Assembly (NCBI GenBank): GCA_964626565.1
Contig: CAZVFX010000054.1
Location: forward strand, 1-46,700
From: CAZVFX01 sp964626565
GTDB lineage: Bacteria; Myxococcota_A; UBA9042; CAIXZC01
Direction of reading: 5' to 3'
DNA length: 46,700 nt
A program made the position numbers and the translations under genes. The notes under the pieces were generated by a model. That model was not told the origin of the DNA. It searched no databases and was given only the letters and a program-made list of their open reading frames with translations. Shown in pieces: positions 43,169 through 46,700 of this stretch. Positions within the stretch are counted from its first letter, which is position 1; every line of letters starts with the position of its first letter.

Positions 43169-43215
43169 CCCGACTCGGCCCGGCCGAGCCTCGATGCAAT
43201 CGAGGCGTTGTCGGG
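43169..43215 (+). other. Compact three-way-junction RNA fold in the tRNA spacer
   Basis: The spacer between the tRNAs pairs almost entirely: an outer stem CCCGAC/GTCGGG encloses TCGGC-ccg-GCCGA and GCCTCGAT-gca-ATCGAGGC, with only GTT unpaired at the junction. It would be transcribed from the tRNA promoter. It may be a processing signal, a small RNA, or a mobile hairpin repeat; none is established. Confidence 0.5.
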
Positions 43216-43234
43216 TAGTTGTTTGCTTTGATAA

Positions 43235-43308
43235 GTCCCCATCGTCTAGCCCGGTAAGGACACCGGCCTTTCACGCCGGCGACAGGGGTTCAAATCCCCT
43301 TGGGGACG
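43235..43308 (+). tRNA. tRNA-Glu (anticodon TTC)
   Basis: GTCCCCA pairs with TGGGGAC in the acceptor stem, the anticodon stem CCGGC/GCCGG encloses CTTTCAC with anticodon TTC, and the T-arm is AGGGGTTCAAATCCCCT. The discriminator base is G and CCA is not encoded. Its last 19 bases overlap the 3' end of the serine recombinase gene on the other strand, suggesting that the 3' half of this tRNA is the attachment site of the element to the right. Confidence 0.97.
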
Positions 43309-45062
43309 CTTAAGGAAGGGAGTGCAGATTCTGCGCTCCCTTTCTTTTTGCCCAATCCTTCGAAAAACGGATAAAAAGTGAAGGAAATCAAGCGACTTCC
43401 GCGCTTTTCCTGTGGCGGATGCAGAACGATGTCCTTGATCACTGCAGCCAACAAATCAGCCAATTTCTCCCTTTCCGGCTGTTGGAGGGACATGGTCATT
43501 TCACTTTGCCAGAGTTGTACGGCGTCCCGGGTCAGGATAGGAGTATCTCCTGCGTACTCAGCTTCAAGGGAGTCAAGCTGTTGCTTGAGAGTGCTTCTTT
43601 CCAAGCGGAGGTCCTCGGTGTACTCCACGAAAGCATCAGCTCCGATCTTGTCGCCGTCGAAAAGCCTCTTGTAGTCCTTGAGCTTGGCTTCCACTCTTCT
43701 CAACCTGGTGCGGGTCTCCTTGAGGTCCTGCAGCCTGTCGTAGGGGCTCTGCTGCAAGCGTTCCTCAGCAAGCTGCGTTATTTCGTCGATGATTTCGGGA
43801 GAGAGAAGCTTGTCTTGGATGAAACGCAGGAGAGTCTTCTCTACCCGTTTCTCCTTGATGATGGGGCTGGTGCAGTCGTTCTTGCCGCTCAACCGGAGAT
43901 TGCAGCCCAGATTCCCCTGGCCTCGCTTGGTGAACTGGCCGCCGCAAGTGCAGGAGATCTGGAAAAGATGGGGTGTCGAGTTCCTTCTTCCATGGCCCTT
44001 GCGCTGGGTGGGCTTAGTGGAGCGATAAGAGACAATCTTGGCGAGAGTAGCTTCGTCTATGCAGGCTTCGCAAGGAACGAAAACCCACTCACTTTGGGGC
44101 TTGAACTTGGTGCCCACGTACTTGCCGTCAATGAAACGACCACCAAGGTACTGTCCTCGGTACTCTCCGGTCTTGATACGGGCATTGTGGTAGTTGTACC
44201 TGTTCTTGCCTGAGTAGGTCCATTCAGCTTCCTGCTCGATATTTGCTATGGAGCTCTTGTACCAGATGAAATCCCGGGGCTGCTTGAGTTCTTCTCCACA
44301 TTGAGTGCAGGTTTCTAGGTTCGGATGTTCCTTGAGAGGGTATTTGCACCTGCATTTCTTGCATTTCTTGAGCAGGTTTCCATAGGAATCCCAGGCTGAA
44401 GGTCCAGGAATCTGCCGGCCGTTGAGATCTTTGGCGATGGAGCTGTGGCTTTCATGTTCTGCCAGACAGGTGAGGATTTCCTGAGCAATCGGAAACGTCT
44501 CTGGATTTGGTGCCAAGCGGGAATTGTAGATGGTCTCTCCTGACTGAGAACGTCTGCGGGCCTCCTTCTTGAGCATGTAGCCGTACTTTGCAGTTCCCCC
44601 GGCCTTGAAACCCTCGCTTGCTAATTGTCGTTGTCCTCTGAGAGAGCCTTCCTTGCCCTCAATGCTGATATCTCTGGCTCTGTTACCTCTTTCCCTCTCG
44701 TATTGCTCGTAGGTGTAGTGGTCCTGGCTCATCGGGATATCGAGGAAGATGATCTCAATCCCGCAAAGCTGCCTGAGTTCGAACAGCCAGTTCTCTCTTA
44801 GGCGAGGATCTCTGGAGAAGCGGCTTATCGAGTAGACGTAGAGGCGCTTGAAACTGCCGTCTCTGGCATCTCGAAGAAGTTGCTGCATGGCACCGTTGTC
44901 ATCAGTATCTCCGGAAATGCCCTCAGCGACATAGTCCTTAATAAGGATCTCTTCAGCCAATCTTCTGTGTTTGTCAATTCCTTGAAGCTGGGTCGGGATG
45001 GAAAGGTCTTTCTTTGCTGACTCTGCTCTGGAAACTCTTGCGTATCTTGCTGTTGTTATCAT
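43290..45062 (-). CDS. Large serine recombinase (site-specific integrase)
   Basis: The 590-residue protein has a resolvase domain with catalytic Ser11 in 'RYARVS' and 'YSISRFSRD', a recombinase domain about 160-345, a Zn ribbon at about 372-395 ('CTCGGQ'), and a C-terminal coiled coil near 430-520. It carries an additional CKKC...CTQC Cys cluster around residues 234-258. Such enzymes integrate phages and elements without extra factors. The last residues (VPKGI) and the stop codon are read from the complement of tRNA-Glu. A GAGGAGA ribosome-binding site precedes the ATG. Confidence 0.93.
   Translation of the reverse strand: MITTARYARVSRAESAKKDLSIPTQLQGIDKHRRLAEEILIKDYVAEGISGDTDDNGAMQQLLRDARDGSFKRLYVYSISRFSRDPRLRENWLFELRQLCGIEIIFLDIPMSQDHYTYEQYERERGNRARDISIEGKEGSLRGQRQLASEGFKAGGTAKYGYMLKKEARRRSQSGETIYNSRLAPNPETFPIAQEILTCLAEHESHSSIAKDLNGRQIPGPSAWDSYGNLLKKCKKCRCKYPLKEHPNLETCTQCGEELKQPRDFIWYKSSIANIEQEAEWTYSGKNRYNYHNARIKTGEYRGQYLGGRFIDGKYVGTKFKPQSEWVFVPCEACIDEATLAKIVSYRSTKPTQRKGHGRRNSTPHLFQISCTCGGQFTKRGQGNLGCNLRLSGKNDCTSPIIKEKRVEKTLLRFIQDKLLSPEIIDEITQLAEERLQQSPYDRLQDLKETRTRLRRVEAKLKDYKRLFDGDKIGADAFVEYTEDLRLERSTLKQQLDSLEAEYAGDTPILTRDAVQLWQSEMTMSLQQPEREKLADLLAAVIKDIVLHPPQEKRGSRLISFTFYPFFEGLGKKKGSAESALPSLSVPKGI
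43318..43349 (+). terminator. Rho-independent terminator after tRNA-Glu
   Basis: GGGAGTGCAG and CTGCGCTCCC form a 10-bp stem (one G-U) with loop ATT, followed by TTTCTTTTT. It lies 9 bases after tRNA-Glu and inside the 3' coding end of the recombinase on the opposite strand. Confidence 0.85.
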
Positions 45063-45150
45063 GTCTTCTCCTCAACTCCTTTCTTGGCTGACGTTGATCA
45101 GCTAGTCAAGAGTTTTTCTGTGTTTAGGGGTAGTTGTTCATTTACAACTC

Positions 45151-45294
45151 CTAGTGTCTTCGTTGGGTTCGGAGGAAGCGCACCAGATCGTCTGCGAGAA
45201 TTCTGACAAGTTCCTGTCGGATTTCTGGTTGTTTGGTAGGTGCTGCTTCTTCGTAACTAAGAGTGAAATGCTCGGTCGGGTAGAGACTTCTCAT
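45151..45294 (-). CDS. 47-residue protein of the element
   Basis: A perfect GGAGG lies 5 bases before the ATG. The start overlaps the stop of the upstream gene (ATGA). The product is acidic at its start (PTEHFTLSYEEA) and helical and basic at its end (ELVRILADDLVRFLRTQRRH). No family was recognised; a small partner or regulator of the recombinase is possible. The longer open frame upstream is not used. Confidence 0.6.
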   Translation of the reverse strand: MRSLYPTEHFTLSYEEAAPTKQPEIRQELVRILADDLVRFLRTQRRH

Positions 45295-45443
45295 TTGAAC
45301 CTCCGTTGTTGACAGGGGGGCCTGCAAACGAAATGCTGGTGGTCCCGGAAAGGGTCGGGGTACTCGGTGAACATCGAACACTTCCTGCATTTGCTGGGGT
45401 TGGTGTGGAGTTTCAGTTTGGAACTCTGGTAGCAGTGTCTCAT
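45291..45443 (-). CDS. 50-residue Cys/His zinc-finger-like protein of the element
   Basis: The 50 residues include CRKC and CRPPC with His between them (DHQHF), a possible zinc site. A GGAG lies 7 bases before the ATG, and the gene overlaps the upstream stop and downstream start by ATGA on both sides, which supports a real gene despite its size. Function unknown. Confidence 0.6.
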   Translation of the reverse strand: MRHCYQSSKLKLHTNPSKCRKCSMFTEYPDPFRDHQHFVCRPPCQQRRFK

Positions 45444-46207
45444 TCCAGTTCTCCTCTCTTGAGCAGGTATGGTTCGATGTCCTGGACTTCTTGGTCTGGG
45501 AGTTCTTTCTGTAGTCGTTGTGCTGTCTTCCTGTTGGAGGCGATCACGAGCGTCTTTTCCGCTCCAGCCTGATTGTTCTTCTGGAGTCTCTCTCGGACGT
45601 TGTGGGAATTGCCGTTTACGATTTCGACAGCAATCCAAGTATTTGTGTTTGGTGCCTGCAAGGCTAGGTCGGTGTTCTGGTACTCAAACTTGACCACGAA
45701 AGCCTTCTGGCGGAAATGTCTGCCGACTAGGTGCTGATGAACCTTGTGCTCGATCCCTCCTCGCCCAGGAAGCAGATTGGGCTTGAGCATTGGGTGGTGC
45801 TGCTGGAGGAGTTGGAGGCCTTTCACGGTTTCGAGGATGATCTTCTTCCAGTCACGGACCAGCAGGCCGGGGCTGCGCAGTTGATAGGGAAGATGTCTGC
45901 CGAACTTGCGTACGAAAGTGTGCATCAGTGCTTCGATCTGGTCGTTATCCATGGGGTCAATGCAGGCCAGCACATGGTCGATGTAGGCCTGGGTGTGCTC
46001 CCTTTCGATTGCTTCAGCGATGATGTCGAGGATCTTCCTCAGGCCGCCGTTGGTGCCCATTCTCGCGTCGGGGTATACGTCCTCAAGGGCTAGGCCCCTG
46101 GATTTGAGCGCCTGCTCCGCTTTGTGTAGGGCGAGTTCCGGGGGGAATTCACCGAGTCCGACGAAGCTCAGATGGTGCTGGGGGTATCTGCGGTGCGATG
46201 GGAGCAA
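45440..46207 (-). CDS. Nuclease-fold-like protein, possibly 5'-truncated
   Basis: The C-terminal ~90 of 255 residues resemble the tail of HerA/DUF87-type and other conjugation-related ATPases with a restriction-nuclease-like fold: 'GGIEHKVHQHLVGRHF', 'NTDLALQ' and 'WIAVEIVNGNSHNVRERLQKN', with Asp and Glu in the expected strands. The active-site Lys appears to be Val, so activity is doubtful. The N-terminal half is helical and unrecognised. No ATG start exists: the frame opens with TTG at 46207 after a stop at 46229, and the start overlaps a divergent gene, so the gene may be a 5'-truncated remnant. Its stop overlaps the zinc-finger-like gene. Confidence 0.5.
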   Translation of the reverse strand: MLPSHRRYPQHHLSFVGLGEFPPELALHKAEQALKSRGLALEDVYPDARMGTNGGLRKILDIIAEAIEREHTQAYIDHVLACIDPMDNDQIEALMHTFVRKFGRHLPYQLRSPGLLVRDWKKIILETVKGLQLLQQHHPMLKPNLLPGRGGIEHKVHQHLVGRHFRQKAFVVKFEYQNTDLALQAPNTNTWIAVEIVNGNSHNVRERLQKNNQAGAEKTLVIASNRKTAQRLQKELPDQEVQDIEPYLLKRGELE

Positions 46208-46683
46208 GGCCCGTGGCCATTGCCCTGTCTAGAACGAAATGGCCCGACTCCTGGGTAGAGATTGGAAGCGTGTTTTCTGGGAGAACCGTGGTAGTGACGA
46301 GCGGTCTATTGAAGTTGCCAGGTGAGCAAGTTGGGGCAATACTGGCTCACGAGATCGCACACGTGGAAGAGCACCTTGGAATGATAAGGATGCAGGCCTT
46401 TCTTTCTCGATTGGCATTGATGGGCCAAGGGTATTTGGTCAACGTGTTCAACGGTTACCGTCTCGAGTTCGAAGCCGATGATTGGGCTGTGAAGTACCTA
46501 GAGAAGAGCGGACTTGGGAGGACTGTTCTTGCCAACGCACTACGGGTGATCGTTGACAAGAGGCAGGAATTGAAGACGCTGCACGAGGTGAGAAAGAGGT
46601 TGGCCATCTATCGACCAGAGATGGCAATGGGCATCGGATATAGCGAAAGAGTAACCGTTCACCCCCTTCAATCTCTTCCATGA
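46198..46683 (+). CDS. M48-type metallopeptidase-like protein (possibly 5'-truncated)
   Basis: Zinc-binding HEIAH in 'ILAHEIAHVEEH' and the downstream 'EFEADDWA' give the M48 peptidase signature (third ligand Glu). 'VVVTSGLLKLPGEQ' precedes it as in the family. At 161 residues it lacks the membrane segments and N-terminal part usual for M48 proteins such as HtpX, and its start overlaps a divergent gene by 10 bases. It may be a small cytoplasmic M48 domain or the remnant of a larger gene. Confidence 0.75.
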   Translation: MGARPVAIALSRTKWPDSWVEIGSVFSGRTVVVTSGLLKLPGEQVGAILAHEIAHVEEHLGMIRMQAFLSRLALMGQGYLVNVFNGYRLEFEADDWAVKYLEKSGLGRTVLANALRVIVDKRQELKTLHEVRKRLAIYRPEMAMGIGYSERVTVHPLQSLP

Positions 46684-46700
46684 TCGCCCGGTGCCTGGCG

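Larger units (their letters stand above)
43290..46700. mobile_element. Probable integrative element at tRNA-Glu (left part only)
   Basis: A large serine recombinase gene points into tRNA-Glu and ends inside it. Behind it lie two tiny genes and a nuclease-like gene joined by ATGA overlaps, and an M48 peptidase-like gene, ending at the window edge. Base composition is visibly lower in GC than in the rest of the window, which fits transfer. No second copy of the tRNA-Glu 3' end was seen to the right, so the far boundary is either outside the window or lost. The element is inferred from position, not from matched repeats. Confidence 0.6.

Noticed and set aside
43169..43215. Degenerate third tRNA between the two tRNAs
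   Set aside because: No anticodon or T-loop pattern; the fold has only three stems with 3-base loops.
45300..46700. Second copy of the tRNA-Glu 3' end (right attachment site)
   Set aside because: No matching stretch was seen by eye up to the window edge, so the right end of the element is not claimed.

Overview
The window is GC-rich bacterial chromosome with tightly packed genes. Many neighbours overlap by 4 bp (ATGA) or abut. The content points to a member of the former Deltaproteobacteria, Myxococcota-like or a related phylum. It has eukaryotic-type Ser/Thr kinases, an FHA-GAF-adenylate cyclase, several formylglycine-generating-enzyme-like (FGE-like) proteins, a pseudo-receiver/coiled-coil protein, a giant kinase-like membrane protein, Cys-rich repeat lipoproteins and a possible selenoprotein. 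The taxon is an inference; there is no rRNA or other phylogenetic marker apart from smpB.

Layout. (1) 1-4.54 kb: a short tandem repeat, then a large alpha-2-macroglobulin-like protein (-). (2) 4.76-7.13 kb (+): a degenerate receiver/coiled-coil protein overlapping a helical-repeat protein. (3) 14.62-7.14 kb (-): a six-gene unit read leftward: SpoIID-like protein, large polytopic membrane protein, smpB, two FGE-like lipoproteins and a ChaN-type protein. (4) 14.74-17.63 kb (+): a membrane-anchored Ser/Thr kinase followed by an FHA-GAF-cyclase, a plausible phosphorylation-to-cAMP module. (5) 20.09-17.70 kb (-): secreted protein, acyltransferase and epimerase-like protein, with a small KE-rich lipoprotein transcribed divergently. 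(6) 31.57-20.66 kb (-): pseudokinase/FGE giant, lytic transglycosylase, UPF0316 protein, GT39-type transferase and carbamoyltransferase, a cell-envelope operon. (7) 31.75-38.77 kb: GT2, orphan hypD, Cys-rich secreted protein, YHS lipoprotein, large secreted protein and sfsA. (8) 38.83-42.99 kb: a lipoprotein with eight pacifastin-like repeats, a 69-codon DUF6132-type gene with an in-frame UGA, a MATE exporter and a radical SAM protein. (9) 43.04-43.35 kb: tRNA-Lys and tRNA-Glu behind one promoter, with a folded spacer between them. (10) 43.29 kb to the right edge: part of what looks like an integrative element next to tRNA-Glu. It has a large serine recombinase, two tiny genes, a nuclease-like gene and an M48 peptidase-like gene, and its base composition is visibly less GC-rich.

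The most notable signals are the probable selenocysteine codon in the DUF6132-like gene, the serine recombinase whose coding end lies inside tRNA-Glu with three ATGA-coupled small genes behind it, the pseudokinase-coiled coil-FGE fusion, and the pacifastin-like repeat lipoprotein. No CRISPR array, rRNA or insertion sequence was seen. No gene-free stretch exceeds about 300 bases. All assignments come from reading motifs by eye; no database search was run.
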